Notes under the pieces: model-generated
What the model was told of the DNA's origin: nothing
Seen by the model: the letters and a program-made list of their open reading frames with translations, nothing else
Database searches by the model: none
Shown: piece after piece, positions 15,924-24,617 of the stretch
Position numbering within the stretch: position 1 is the first letter of the stretch
Layout: each line of letters starts with the position of its first letter
Assembly (NCBI RefSeq): GCF_014648595.1
Contig: NZ_BMRK01000001.1
Location: forward strand, 62,001-126,000
From: Nocardioides luteus
GTDB lineage: Bacteria > Actinomycetota > Actinomycetes > Propionibacteriales > Nocardioidaceae
Length of the DNA stretch: 64,000 bases
Direction of reading: 5' to 3'
Made by a program: the position numbers and the translations under genes

Positions 15924-18103
15924 CCCAGGATCCGAGCGAGCTCCCGGCCCAGGAACGGCGCCAGCGTCCGCGCGTAGCGGGCGGTGATGTGGTTGCCGTC
16001 GCGGTAGACGATGACGTTGCCGACCACCGCGGGGCAGATCTGCGCGTCGCAGAAGAGGTGGGTCAGGTCGACCAGGTGCGCGTTGGGGTCGCGCTCGACA
16101 GCGTCACGGTGGGGGTCCGCGACCAGCACCTCCGCGCGCGGCCGCCCGCACGCCGCGCCGGCGGTCTCCGGGGAGTGCCGCTGGATGCAGCCCAGGGTGG
16201 TGCGCAGGTAGTCGGCGTTGTCGGGCTCGAACATCGGGTTGTCCACCAGCGCGATCACCGGGACATCGGTCGAAGGTCGGTGGCCCCACGCCTCGACGAG
16301 CCCCTCGACCGTCGACTCATACGGCGTCTCCCCGGGCAGCGGCTTGGTCGTCTTCCGGGCGGAGTGGGTGACGACGATGGCGTCCAGGTCCTTCTGCTCC
16401 GGAGCCTGGAGGTACGCCTCGAGCTGCCGGTTCCACTCCGCACAGGCGGGGCGGTTGTCGGCGACGTCGCGACCCAGCGGGCGGGCGTTCCAGTGGCACG
16501 CCGCGCGCGAGGCGACGTCGATGCGCCACCCCCGCCGGTCGCCGATCAGGTCCAGCGCACCGACAGGAGCCACCGCGTGGGAGTCGCCGACCATCAGCAG
16601 TCGCTTGTCATAGTCCTCGAGCGTGCCGTTCGAGCAGGCGCTGAAGCGCACCGGGCGCTCCTCGAACGACCAGCACTCGCTCCGGTTGTCGTCGTCCTCG
16701 CCGATCGCGGCCACCGCCGGGACCAGCTCACCCCGCAGGTCGGTGTTGCGGCACGGCTCTCCCCGGGTGGCGGCCGCCAGCGAGGCCGCGCCCAGGCACT
16801 CGGTCTCGTAGGGGTCGGCGGCGGCGAGCCGGGCGGCCGCCGCGATCGCCCGCTCCTCGGCGCGGTCGATCGCGACCAGGCCGCCCCAGCCCGCGCCGAT
16901 CGCGAGCACGAGCGCAGCCAGCGTGGCGACCAGCGCTCGCGGACCGCCGGGCCTGATGACGTACGTCTGGACCTGGCGGGTAACCAGCCGGTTGGTCGCC
17001 CAGGCGAGCAGCGTCGAGACGACCAGCACGCCCGCGGCCGAGGCGACGGTGAGCCGCTCGGCGCCGGAGTGGTAGAGCCAGGCGATCAGCAGGGGCCAGT
17101 GCCACAGGTAGAGCTCATAAGAGATGTCGGCGACGAACCGCAGCGGGCGGGTCTCCAGCAGGCGTCGTGGCCCTCGCGGTGACGGCGTCGAGCCGATCAT
17201 CACCAGCAGGGCGCCGGCGACCGGCCACAGCGCGGCCGGACCGGGGAAGTGGTCGGCGCCGTCCATCACGAAGCCGCAGCTCACCACCAGGGCGAGGCCG
17301 GCCCAGGCTGCGTACGGCTTCAGCGACTCCGGGAGGGAGAGCCGGCGCAGCGCGAGCGCGGTGAGGGCGCCCGCGCCGATCTCCCAGAAGCGGGTGATCG
17401 AGTTGAAGTACGCAGCCGCCTGGTCGGCGCCGGAGACCTTGACCGCGTAGGCGAAGGAGACCACGAAGGCCATCGCGGTCAAGGCGAAGAGCAGTCGGGC
17501 GAGGGTGATGCGGCTGGACAGCCGGCGGCCGGCGCGGGCCAGCAGTGCGACCGCGAGGATCGCCAGCGGCCAGGCGAGGAAGAACTGGCCCTGCACGGCG
17601 AGCGACCAGAAGTGCTGCACCGGTGTCGAGGACGGCCCGGCGGCGCCGTAGGTGAGCTGGTTGGCGATGAGCTCCCAATTGAGGGTGTAGGTCGCCGCCG
17701 CCACGATCTCGCGGGTCGTCTGGGCCCACAGCGTCTGTGGGACGAGGACGACCATCAGCACGGCCGTCGCCGCCAGCACCAGCAGGGCCGGCGCGGCGAG
17801 CCGCGCGAACGTACGCCCGTAGTGCTCGCTCAGCCTCACCCGGCCACGTTCGGCCCGGCCGACCAGCGACCGGGTGGCGAGGAAGCCGGAGATCACCAGG
17901 AAGACGTCGATGCCGCCGGAGACGCGGCCGTTGCCGAAGAGGTGAAAGGCGACCACGAGGGCGAGCGCGATGCCGCGCAGACCGTGGATCTCGCTGATGT
18001 GGCCCGAGGCGCGGCCGGGGGAGGCCTGCCCAGATTTGGGGCTCTTGGGGTCGGGCTCTGGTGGAGCGGGCGGGGTCGTGCGGAAATCCGAGGTGGCGGT
18101 CAT
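15920..18103 (-). CDS. OafA/YrhL-type acyltransferase with SGNH domain
   Basis: 727 residues from the ATG at 18103. The N-terminal acyltransferase-3 domain (about 40-400, ten or so membrane helices) begins EIHGLRGIALALVVAFHLF and has GGIDVFLVISGFLATRSL and the HFWSLAVQGQFFLAWP box. The C-terminal extracytoplasmic SGNH hydrolase-like domain carries MVGDSHAVAPV (block I) and YRDGNHITARYA (block V Asp-x-x-His). Such fusions O-acetylate surface polysaccharides or peptidoglycan, moving acetyl groups across the membrane. It stands alone between the sugar-acid cluster and the divergent xylose importer, so its glycan target is unknown. Confidence 0.9.
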   Translation of the reverse strand: MTATSDFRTTPPAPPEPDPKSPKSGQASPGRASGHISEIHGLRGIALALVVAFHLFGNGRVSGGIDVFLVISGFLATRSLVGRAERGRVRLSEHYGRTFARLAAPALLVLAATAVLMVVLVPQTLWAQTTREIVAAATYTLNWELIANQLTYGAAGPSSTPVQHFWSLAVQGQFFLAWPLAILAVALLARAGRRLSSRITLARLLFALTAMAFVVSFAYAVKVSGADQAAAYFNSITRFWEIGAGALTALALRRLSLPESLKPYAAWAGLALVVSCGFVMDGADHFPGPAALWPVAGALLVMIGSTPSPRGPRRLLETRPLRFVADISYELYLWHWPLLIAWLYHSGAERLTVASAAGVLVVSTLLAWATNRLVTRQVQTYVIRPGGPRALVATLAALVLAIGAGWGGLVAIDRAEERAIAAAARLAAADPYETECLGAASLAAATRGEPCRNTDLRGELVPAVAAIGEDDDNRSECWSFEERPVRFSACSNGTLEDYDKRLLMVGDSHAVAPVGALDLIGDRRGWRIDVASRAACHWNARPLGRDVADNRPACAEWNRQLEAYLQAPEQKDLDAIVVTHSARKTTKPLPGETPYESTVEGLVEAWGHRPSTDVPVIALVDNPMFEPDNADYLRTTLGCIQRHSPETAGAACGRPRAEVLVADPHRDAVERDPNAHLVDLTHLFCDAQICPAVVGNVIVYRDGNHITARYARTLAPFLGRELARILG

Positions 18104-18195
18104 GTGATCGCTGTTCCAGTGACGTCGTCGGGTGGGGAGCCGTCGCACCGTACCGGGCAGTAGTGACGTGCAGGCGAACGGGCGGTGTTCGAAAT

Positions 18196-18205
18196 CGTTA
18201 TCGAC
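18196..18205. promoter_or_regulatory. LacI-operator-like half-site before xylF
   Basis: CGTTATCGAC is identical to ten bases of the operator at 24507-24520. It lies about 95 bases before the xylF start. The right half of the palindrome is degenerate here, so binding is uncertain. Confidence 0.4.
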
Positions 18206-18258
18206 TTCTCCTGAGATCCGCCTCGTAGCGCCGCTGAAGGAGATAGGTTGCACCCCGA

Positions 18259-18274
18259 CGTGACTTAGATCACA
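18259..18274. promoter_or_regulatory. Crp/GlxR-type site before xylF
   Basis: CGTGACTTAGATCACA differs from the actinobacterial Crp/GlxR consensus TGTGANNTANNTCACA only at the first base and has the central TA. It lies 24 bases before the xylF ATG, downstream of any likely promoter, so global carbon control of the importer is suggested. Confidence 0.55.
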
Positions 18275-18297
18275 TCCAGGACTGAGGAGTTTCGACG

Positions 18298-19422
18298 ATG
18301 AACACGCACAAGATCGGCCGCCTGATGGCGGTCGCCGCGGTCGCGACCCTGTCGACCGCATCGCTGGTGGCCTGTGGAGGCTCGGACGAGGGTGGCGGTG
18401 GAGACTCGGGCGACTCCGGCGGCACCGACGTCGGGGTGATCCTCCCCGACGCGACCACGTCCCCCCGGTGGGAGTCCCAGGACCGGCCCAACCTCGAGAA
18501 GGCGTTCGCCGACGCCGACCTGAAGGCCACGATCCAGAACGCCCAGGGTGACACTGCCAAGTTCGGTCAGCTGTGCGACAGCATGATCAACCAGAACGTC
18601 AAGGTCATCATCATCACCAACCTCGACTCCGAGTCCGGCGCCTCCTGCCTGAAGAAGGCCGCCGACGCGGGTGTGACGAGCATCGACTACGACCGGCTGA
18701 CCCTCAACGGCGGCGCCTCCTACTACGTCTCCTTCGACAACGTGAAGGTCGGCGAGCTGATGGGCACCGGCCTCGACGAGTGCCTGACCGCCGCCGGCAA
18801 GAAGGGTGGCAACATCGTCTACGTCAACGGCGCGGCCACCGACAACAACGCGGCGCTGTTCAAGTCGGGCTACGAGAAGGCGCTCAAGCCGAAGATCGAC
18901 GACGGCACCTACAAGCTCGTCGGCGACCAGTCGGGGGAGTGGGACGCGACCAAGGCCGGTCAGGTCTTCGACCAGATGTACACCGCCAACGGCGGCAAGA
19001 TCGACGGCGTGGTCTCCGCCAACGACACCATGGCCGGCGGCATCATCGCTCGGCTGAAGGCGAACAAGGTGCAGGGCAAGATCCCGGTGACCGGCCAGGA
19101 CGCCTCGGTCGAGGGTCTGCAGAACGTCCTGCAGGGCTTCCAGTGCGGCACCGTCTACAAGAACACCGCGCTCGAGGCGAAGGCGGCCGCCGACCTGGCG
19201 ATCGCGCTGATCGACGGTGACGAGAGCGCCGCCGAGGAGCTCGTCAACGGCAGCGTCGAGGACACCGAGGCCGGCAAGGACGTGCCCTCGGTGCTCGCCG
19301 AGCCCGTCTGGATCACCAAGGACACCGTCGGCACCGTGATCGAGGACGAGCAGGCCGACGCTGCCGAGGTCTGTGCCGGAGCCATCGCCGACCTGTGCAC
19401 CGAGAACGGCGTGCCTCAGTGA
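18298..19422 (+). CDS. xylF: XylF/ChvE-like sugar-binding lipoprotein
   Basis: 374 residues, ATG with GAGGAG upstream. The signal peptide ends in a lipobox (LVAC, lipidated Cys26), followed by a Gly/Asp/Ser-rich tether. The periplasmic-binding-protein type I fold shows SIDYDRLTLNGG and YYVSFDNVKVGELMG, which align with the D-xylose-binding protein XylF and ChvE. It would deliver a pentose to the adjacent ATPase and permease. Overlaps xylG by 4 bases. The downstream xylose isomerase and xylulokinase genes make D-xylose the most likely ligand. Confidence 0.82.
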   Translation: MNTHKIGRLMAVAAVATLSTASLVACGGSDEGGGGDSGDSGGTDVGVILPDATTSPRWESQDRPNLEKAFADADLKATIQNAQGDTAKFGQLCDSMINQNVKVIIITNLDSESGASCLKKAADAGVTSIDYDRLTLNGGASYYVSFDNVKVGELMGTGLDECLTAAGKKGGNIVYVNGAATDNNAALFKSGYEKALKPKIDDGTYKLVGDQSGEWDATKAGQVFDQMYTANGGKIDGVVSANDTMAGGIIARLKANKVQGKIPVTGQDASVEGLQNVLQGFQCGTVYKNTALEAKAAADLAIALIDGDESAAEELVNGSVEDTEAGKDVPSVLAEPVWITKDTVGTVIEDEQADAAEVCAGAIADLCTENGVPQ

Positions 19423-20168
19423 GTCCGCTGCTGGAGCTGCGCGGCGTCGAGAAGTCTTTCGGCGCCGTGCAGGTCCTGCGCGGCGTCGATCTCTCGGTGC
19501 AGGCCGGCCGGGTGACCGCCCTGGTCGGTGACAACGGTGCCGGCAAGAGCACCCTGGTGAAGGGGATGGCCGGCATCCACCTCTTCGACGCCGGCGACTA
19601 CCTCTTCGAGGGCGAGCCGGTGAAGGTCACCAGTCCCAAGGACGCGGCCGCGCTCGGGATCGAGGTCGTCTATCAGGACCTTGCGCTGTGCGACAACCTC
19701 GACGTCGTCCACAACATGTTCCTCGGCCGGGAGATGCGCCGGCTCCGCCTGGTCGACGAGGACACCATGGAGCAGCGTGCTCGCGAGACCCTCGACGGTC
19801 TCTCGGTGCGTACCCTCAAGTCGGTGCGTACGCCGGTGGCCTCCCTCTCCGGTGGCCAGCGGCAGACGGTGGCGATCGCCCGCGCCGTGCTGTGGAACTC
19901 CAAGCTGGTCATCCTCGACGAGCCCACCGCGGCTCTCGGCGTCGCGCAGACCGAGCAGGTGCTGCGGCTGGTGCGGCGTCTGGCCGACCGCGGCCTCGGC
20001 GTCGTGCTGATCAGCCACAACCTCAACGACGTCTTCGAGGTCGCCGACGACATCGCGGTGCTGCATCTGGGCCGGATGGTCGGTCAGATCGAGGCGGCCT
20101 CGACGACGCGTGAGCGGGTCGTGCAGGCCATCACCACGGGCGTGGTCCCGGAAGGAGGTGCGGCATGA
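19419..20168 (+). CDS. xylG: Sugar ABC importer ATPase, single-domain (XylG/FrcA-like)
   Basis: 249 residues, GTG start. One nucleotide-binding domain only: Walker A GDNGAGKST, signature LSGGQRQTVAIARAV, Walker B LVILDEPTAAL, H-loop SHN. E. coli XylG has two fused domains (about 510 residues), so this belongs to the half-size FrcA-like branch and must act as a homodimer. The Gln-to-Asn change in the H-loop neighbourhood (LISHNLNDVF) is normal for this branch. Overlaps both neighbours by 4 bases, so the three genes form one translationally coupled operon. Confidence 0.85.
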   Translation: MSPLLELRGVEKSFGAVQVLRGVDLSVQAGRVTALVGDNGAGKSTLVKGMAGIHLFDAGDYLFEGEPVKVTSPKDAAALGIEVVYQDLALCDNLDVVHNMFLGREMRRLRLVDEDTMEQRARETLDGLSVRTLKSVRTPVASLSGGQRQTVAIARAVLWNSKLVILDEPTAALGVAQTEQVLRLVRRLADRGLGVVLISHNLNDVFEVADDIAVLHLGRMVGQIEAASTTRERVVQAITTGVVPEGGAA

Positions 20169-21433
20169 GTCTCGACACCGACGACCCGACCGTCGCCGCC
20201 GCGCCGGACCCCGAGCCGGACAACTCGCTCGGCGGGATCTTCCGGGCCTACCTGGCGAAGCTGAAGGGCGGTGAGGTCGGCTCGCTGCCGGCTGTGCTGG
20301 GGCTGGTCGCGCTGGTCGTGGTCTTCTCGGCGCTGCGGCCCGAGCAGTTCACCAACTCGTTCAACTTCGCCAACCTGATCGGCCAGTCCGCCGGCGTGAC
20401 CGTGCTCGCGATGGGCCTGGTCTTCGTGCTGCTGCTGGGCGAGATCGACCTCTCGGCCGGATTCGCGGGCGGCACCTGTGCCGGCGTGCTCGGCGTCTTC
20501 CTCACCCGGCAGGACTGGCCGCTGATCCCAGCGCTGCTGATGGCGCTGGCCGCCGGTGCGATCATCGGCCTGTCGATCGGGCTGCTGGTGGCCAGGCTCG
20601 GCATCCCGTCGTTCGTGGTCACCCTGGCCGCGTTCCTCGGGCTGCAGGGCGTACTGCTGTCGATGATCGGCGAGGGCGGGACGATCCCCTACCGCAACGA
20701 CTTCATCAACGGCCTCAACAACGCCAACCTGCCGGTCTGGCTCGGCTGGGCGCTCGGCATCGTCGGCATCGTGGGCTATGCGGCCTCGACGTACGTCGCC
20801 GACGCGCGTCGCCGCGCCAAGAACCTCACGGTGCAGCCGATCCTGCTGTGGGCGCTGAAGACCGGGCTGCTGACCGTCGTGGTGCTCGCGGTGGTCGGCT
20901 ATCTCTCGGTCGAGCGCAGCCGCAACCCGGCGCTGACCTCGCTCAAGGGGGTGCCGGTCTCGCTGCTGGTGATCGTCGGCCTGCTGATCGTGCTCACCTT
21001 CATGCTGACCCGCACCGCCTGGGGTCGGCACGTCTACGCGGTCGGCGGCAACGCCGAGGCGGCTCGCCGTGCCGGGATCAACGTGTTCCGGGTGCGGCTG
21101 TCGTGCTTCATCCTCTGCTCCACGATGGCTGCGGCGGCCGGGATCATGATCGCCAGCCGCACCAACTCGGTGAACCCCAACACCGGCGGCGAGACGACCC
21201 TGCTCTACGCCGTGGGCGCGGCCGTCATCGGCGGCACCTCGCTCTTCGGCGGCAAGGGCCGGGTCATCGACGCCGTCATCGGCGGCACCGTGGTCGCGGT
21301 CATCGACAACGGCATGGGCCTCCTGGACCAGCCGCAGGGCACGGTCTGGATGGTCACCGGCCTGGTGCTCCTCGTCGCTGCCAGCGTCGATGCGCTGTCC
21401 CGGCGCAGGGCCTCGGCTACGGGGCACGTGTAG
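20165..21433 (+). CDS. xylH: Sugar ABC importer permease (XylH-like)
   Basis: 422 residues with about ten membrane helices. VFVLLLGEIDLSAGF and the cytoplasmic coupling loop AVGGNAEAARRAGINVFRV are diagnostic of the ribose/xylose (BPD_transp_2) permease family. TRTAWGRHVYAVGG precedes that loop. It is longer than RbsC and matches XylH. It completes the importer with the two upstream genes. The 3' end overlaps by 17 bases that of the convergent serine hydrolase. Confidence 0.85.
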   Translation: MSLDTDDPTVAAAPDPEPDNSLGGIFRAYLAKLKGGEVGSLPAVLGLVALVVVFSALRPEQFTNSFNFANLIGQSAGVTVLAMGLVFVLLLGEIDLSAGFAGGTCAGVLGVFLTRQDWPLIPALLMALAAGAIIGLSIGLLVARLGIPSFVVTLAAFLGLQGVLLSMIGEGGTIPYRNDFINGLNNANLPVWLGWALGIVGIVGYAASTYVADARRRAKNLTVQPILLWALKTGLLTVVVLAVVGYLSVERSRNPALTSLKGVPVSLLVIVGLLIVLTFMLTRTAWGRHVYAVGGNAEAARRAGINVFRVRLSCFILCSTMAAAAGIMIASRTNSVNPNTGGETTLLYAVGAAVIGGTSLFGGKGRVIDAVIGGTVVAVIDNGMGLLDQPQGTVWMVTGLVLLVAASVDALSRRRASATGHV

Positions 21434-22937
21434 CGGCGGGGGTCCGTTCCTTCGTCGAGGTGTCGGCACGCCTCGATGAGGGAACGGGCTCACCGGCGCG
21501 GTGGCGGCGCAGCCCGAGGATGCGTACGACGATGGTGGCGAGGTTGGCGACGGCAGCGACCGTCACCCAGATCATCAGCGCCGGGGAGAAGTGGGCGAGC
21601 TGGACCAGGCTGATGTCGCGGCCGCCGCCGTAGAGGAACCCGATCAGGTAGGGCAGACCGAAGAGGAGCACGGTGGGCGCCAACCGGGGCAGCAGCCGTG
21701 CGGTGAGCCTCGAACCGGCTTTGTCGCCGTGCTTCCGCACCCAGCTGCGCGTCCGGGCGAGCCGGCGGACGCCGAGCGCCGTCGTGAGCAGCGTGAGCGC
21801 GGCCAGGACGAGGTCGGTCCACACCCGGATCGGCGACATCGGCTCCACGGCGCGCCCGTCGATGATGTCGGCGACGCTGGTGGCCAGGGTGCCGGTGCCC
21901 TCGTTGCCGAGGCCGACTCCGCTGTTGCCCATCACCACGACCCCGTGGCCGCTCTCGGTGAGGAGGACGTCGGCGGTGTAGGTGAACCAGATCCCGCCGT
22001 GGCCGACCTCCTGCTCCCCGTGGCGGTCGCCGACCTCCCAGCCGAGCGCGTAGCGGGCATCCGGTCCAGCGGTCTGCATCTGCTCGATGGTGCCCGCCGG
22101 CAGCACCCGGGTGCCGTTCGCGGCGACACCGTCGCGCCGCTGGACCAGCAGCCAGGTGGCCAGGTCGTCAGGGGTGGTGATGACGCCATCGGAACCGTCG
22201 ACGAACCGGTGCGGCTCCGCGGCCGGCGGCGTCAGGCCGTACGCGTAGAGGTGGCCGTCAGCCACGTCGGCCGGAAGGTCCTCCGGGGTGACGTCGATCG
22301 TCGTCGTCCGCTTCATCCCGGCCGGCTCGAAGATCGCGCGCTCGAGGTAGTCGCCGAACGGCATCCCCGAGACCCGCTCCACGATGCGCGCGGCGAGATG
22401 GAAGTTGGTGTTGGTGTAGGCGTACTTCGCGCCCGGGTCGGTGGCCAGCCCGGCCTGCCGCGCGCGCCGCTCGGCCTCGGCCAGGGTCGACGGCTGCGGC
22501 AGGCTCTTCTCTCGCAGGGTGAGGTCGGTGATCCCCGAGGTCTGGCTCAGCAGGTGTCGCACCGTGATCTCCGCGCCGCGGCGGTCCTCGAGCCGGAAGT
22601 CCGGCAGGTAGTCGTAGACCGGCGCGTCGAGGTCGACCCGTCCGGCGGCGACGAGCTGCATCACCGCCGCCGCCGTCATCGTCTTGCTCACCGACGCCAC
22701 CGGCATCCGAGTGTCCGACGTGACCGCGTCCCCCTCCGCATCCACGCCGTACGTCGTGGCGTGCCGGTTCCCGTCCGGTTCGGTCACGACCACCGCGATC
22801 CCGGGATAGCCGCTCTTCTCGGCGAAGTCCGCCACGGCCTCCGCGATCGCCTCCCCCTCCTCCGCAGCGGCCGGCTGGGCGAACGGCACGACGAGCACGA
22901 GCACGATGGCGAGCAGAGCTCCAAGACGTCTGATCAT
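21417..22937 (-). CDS. Beta-lactamase-family serine hydrolase with membrane tail
   Basis: 506 residues, ATG start. A Sec signal peptide (MIRRLGALLAIVLVLVVPFA, cut near AAAEE) leads to a class C beta-lactamase/PBP4* fold with SVSK (nucleophile Ser in S-x-x-K) and YTNTNF (Y-x-N). HGGIWFTYT is in the place of the third motif. The last 150 residues contain three to four hydrophobic helices, so the catalytic domain is held outside the membrane. Such proteins are D-aminopeptidases, esterases or cell-wall-related hydrolases; the substrate is unknown. It interrupts the xylose regulon without evident role in it. Confidence 0.82.
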   Translation of the reverse strand: MIRRLGALLAIVLVLVVPFAQPAAAEEGEAIAEAVADFAEKSGYPGIAVVVTEPDGNRHATTYGVDAEGDAVTSDTRMPVASVSKTMTAAAVMQLVAAGRVDLDAPVYDYLPDFRLEDRRGAEITVRHLLSQTSGITDLTLREKSLPQPSTLAEAERRARQAGLATDPGAKYAYTNTNFHLAARIVERVSGMPFGDYLERAIFEPAGMKRTTTIDVTPEDLPADVADGHLYAYGLTPPAAEPHRFVDGSDGVITTPDDLATWLLVQRRDGVAANGTRVLPAGTIEQMQTAGPDARYALGWEVGDRHGEQEVGHGGIWFTYTADVLLTESGHGVVVMGNSGVGLGNEGTGTLATSVADIIDGRAVEPMSPIRVWTDLVLAALTLLTTALGVRRLARTRSWVRKHGDKAGSRLTARLLPRLAPTVLLFGLPYLIGFLYGGGRDISLVQLAHFSPALMIWVTVAAVANLATIVVRILGLRRHRAGEPVPSSRRADTSTKERTPAATRAP

Positions 22938-23033
22938 GCTCCCGATCGTCGTCCCGCCGCGCGTCAGCAGTCGTCAGCCCCCGGACGGATCAGGCGTACG
23001 TCCCCGGAATGATCCCGACACGAAGAGCACGCC

Positions 23034-23415
23034 CACTCGGCGCATCTGCCCCATCTGAGCACGCCGAGTCGGCGGATCTGCCCCGCGTGAGATCGCTGAG
23101 TCGGCGGATCTGCCTCGCGTGAGATCGCTGAGTCGGCGCGTCTGCCCCGCGTGAGGTCGTCGAGTCGGCGCGTCTGCCCCGCGAGCGATCGCCGAGTCGG
23201 CGCATCTGCCCCGCCTGAGATCGCCGAGTCGGCGCATCTGCCCCGCCAAAAGACGTCGAGTCGGCGCAACTGCCTCGAGACGTCAGCGTACGCGGGGCAG
23301 ACACGCCGACTCGCCGCGAAATTCTGGGACAGATGCGCCGACTCGGCGTCCGATTGTGGGGCAGTTGCGCCGACTCGGCGTCTGATTGTGGGGCAGACGC
23401 GCCGACTCGGCGTCC
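23034..23415. repeat. 32-bp palindromic repeat array 1 (8 direct + 4 inverted units)
   Basis: Fills most of the 488-base gap between 22937 and 23426. Consensus direct unit: GAGTCGGCGCATCTGCCCCG plus 12 less conserved bases (often cctgagatcgcc). Direct units begin at 23034, 23066, 23098, 23130, 23162, 23194, 23226 and 23258, exactly 32 apart. Inverted cores (CGCCGACTC) begin at 23304, 23336, 23368 and 23400, also exactly 32 apart. The core CGCCGA(G/C)TCGGCG is itself a palindrome. Open frames here only reflect the 32-bp periodicity and I do not call them genes. The remaining part, 22938-23033, holds the upstream region of the serine hydrolase gene and nothing else that I recognise. Confidence 0.92.
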
Positions 23416-23425
23416 GGGGGTTTGG

Positions 23426-24457
23426 CTATGCGGCCGGCGGCGCGGTGCTGCTGCGCTCGATGAGCTCGGCGGGCAGGCGCAGGTGGCGCTCGGTCTGCTT
23501 GCCCTCGAGGAGCTCGAGGAGGAGCTCGAGGGCGGATCGGCCCATCTCGTGGAGCGGCTGGGCCACGGTGGTGAGCGGGGGAGTGGCGTCGCGGGCCTCG
23601 GGTACGTTGTCGAAGCCGATCACCGAGAGGTCCTCGGGCACCCGCAGGCCGAGCGACTCGGCCACCTCGATCACCTTGATCGCGGAGATGTCGTTGGCGG
23701 CGAAGACGGCGGTGGGACGCTCCTCGGCCGGGAGCGAGAGCAGCTCACGGGCCGGGGCCTCGGCCAGCTCGGGGTGGTAGCCACCGACCCGGATCAGGTC
23801 GGAGGAGACGCTCAGCCCGGCGTCGTAGAGGGCCTCGCGGAAGCCCTTCTCGCGCAGCGCCGCGGAGCGCAGGTCGGGGCGGCCGCCGAGGAAGGCGATG
23901 CGCCGGTGGCCGAGACCGACCAGGTGGTCGACGGCCAGACGCGCGCCGGTGACGTTGTCGGCGTCGACGGTCATCGGCCCGTCGGGTCCGGTGTGGGGGT
24001 CGATCGCGACGACCGGGATGGTGGTCTCGTCGGTGATGATCATCGACGGGGTGACCACGATGGCGCCGTCTATGAGGGTGTGGCCGAGACGGGAGAGCGA
24101 GCGCCGCTCCCAGCCGGAGTGGTTGTGGGCGCCGGAGCGGCCGGCGTGGGCGAGCAGCTCGTAGCCGGTGCCGTCCAGCGCTGCCGAGATCCCCTTGAGG
24201 AGCTCGGCGGAGTAGGGCTCGAACTCGGCGACGAGCACGCCGATGACCCCGGTGGACTTGCGACGCAGGCTCGAGGCGATCAGCGAGGACTGGTAGCCGA
24301 GCTGGTCGATGACGGCGAGGACCTTCTCGGCGGTCGCCTCGCTGACCCCGTAACGCTCGTTGATCACCTTGGAGACCGTGGCCACCGAGACTCCTGCCTC
24401 ACGGGCCACATCCGTGATCGTCACCCGGCGGGGGCGTGGCTGATCGAGCGTGCTCAT
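23426..24457 (-). CDS. LacI-family regulator of the oligosaccharide operon
   Basis: 343 residues from the ATG at 24457. The N-terminal LacI HTH is VTITDVAREAGVSVATVSKV with the hinge-helix segment SSLIASSLRRKSTG; the effector domain has AVFAANDISAIKVIEVAESL and SVIGFDNVPEA. Divergent from the binding-protein gene of the second sugar importer, with two operators between them. In Streptomyces a LacI repressor controls the xylobiose (bxl) operon in the same layout, so an equivalent role is likely; the inducer is inferred to be xylobiose or a related sugar. Confidence 0.9.
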   Translation of the reverse strand: MSTLDQPRPRRVTITDVAREAGVSVATVSKVINERYGVSEATAEKVLAVIDQLGYQSSLIASSLRRKSTGVIGVLVAEFEPYSAELLKGISAALDGTGYELLAHAGRSGAHNHSGWERRSLSRLGHTLIDGAIVVTPSMIITDETTIPVVAIDPHTGPDGPMTVDADNVTGARLAVDHLVGLGHRRIAFLGGRPDLRSAALREKGFREALYDAGLSVSSDLIRVGGYHPELAEAPARELLSLPAEERPTAVFAANDISAIKVIEVAESLGLRVPEDLSVIGFDNVPEARDATPPLTTVAQPLHEMGRSALELLLELLEGKQTERHLRLPAELIERSSTAPPAA

Positions 24458-24481
24458 GCTCTGACAGTAGCCCACTCGAGG

Positions 24482-24520
24482 GATTGTCGATAACAGGCTA
24501 CGAAAACGTTATCGACAACG
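24482..24520. promoter_or_regulatory. Twin LacI operators between regulator and importer
   Basis: CGTTATCGACAACG (24507-24520) is palindromic except at one symmetrical pair. TTGTCGATAAC (24484-24494) is the exact reverse complement of GTTATCGACAA (24508-24518). Together they make 11-bp perfect arms 13 bases apart, or two adjacent LacI sites. They lie immediately upstream of the TTGACA box at 24522. Confidence 0.7.
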
Positions 24521-24521
24521 A

Positions 24522-24550
24522 TTGACATGTAGCCCCTCACGCGCCATGCT
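24522..24550 (+). promoter_or_regulatory. Candidate promoter of the oligosaccharide importer/GH3 operon
   Basis: -35 TTGACA (24522-24527), a 17-nt spacer, then CATGCT (24545-24550) as a weak -10. The position next to the operators and 68 bases before the first gene supports it. Confidence 0.45.
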
Positions 24551-24561
24551 CGACCACACGA

Positions 24562-24577
24562 TGTGGCGGCAGTCACA
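24562..24577. promoter_or_regulatory. Crp/GlxR-like site
   Basis: TGTGGCGGCAGTCACA has one mismatch to TGTGA-N6-TCACA. It lies between the promoter and the first gene, as does the site before xylF. Confidence 0.4.
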
Positions 24578-24617
24578 TGATGTCCCATACCCCGAGCAGT
24601 GACGAAGAGGTCCCAAG

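Noticed and set aside
22964-23304. Overlapping reading frames with a repeated RRL/ADAP peptide on the minus strand
   Set aside because: Three frames are all open and show the same 32-bp periodicity; this follows from the repeat, not from coding. No ribosome site.
23034-23415. Possible CRISPR array
   Set aside because: Conserved part 20 bases but variable part only 12, inverted copies within the array, variable parts resemble each other, and no cas genes are in the window.
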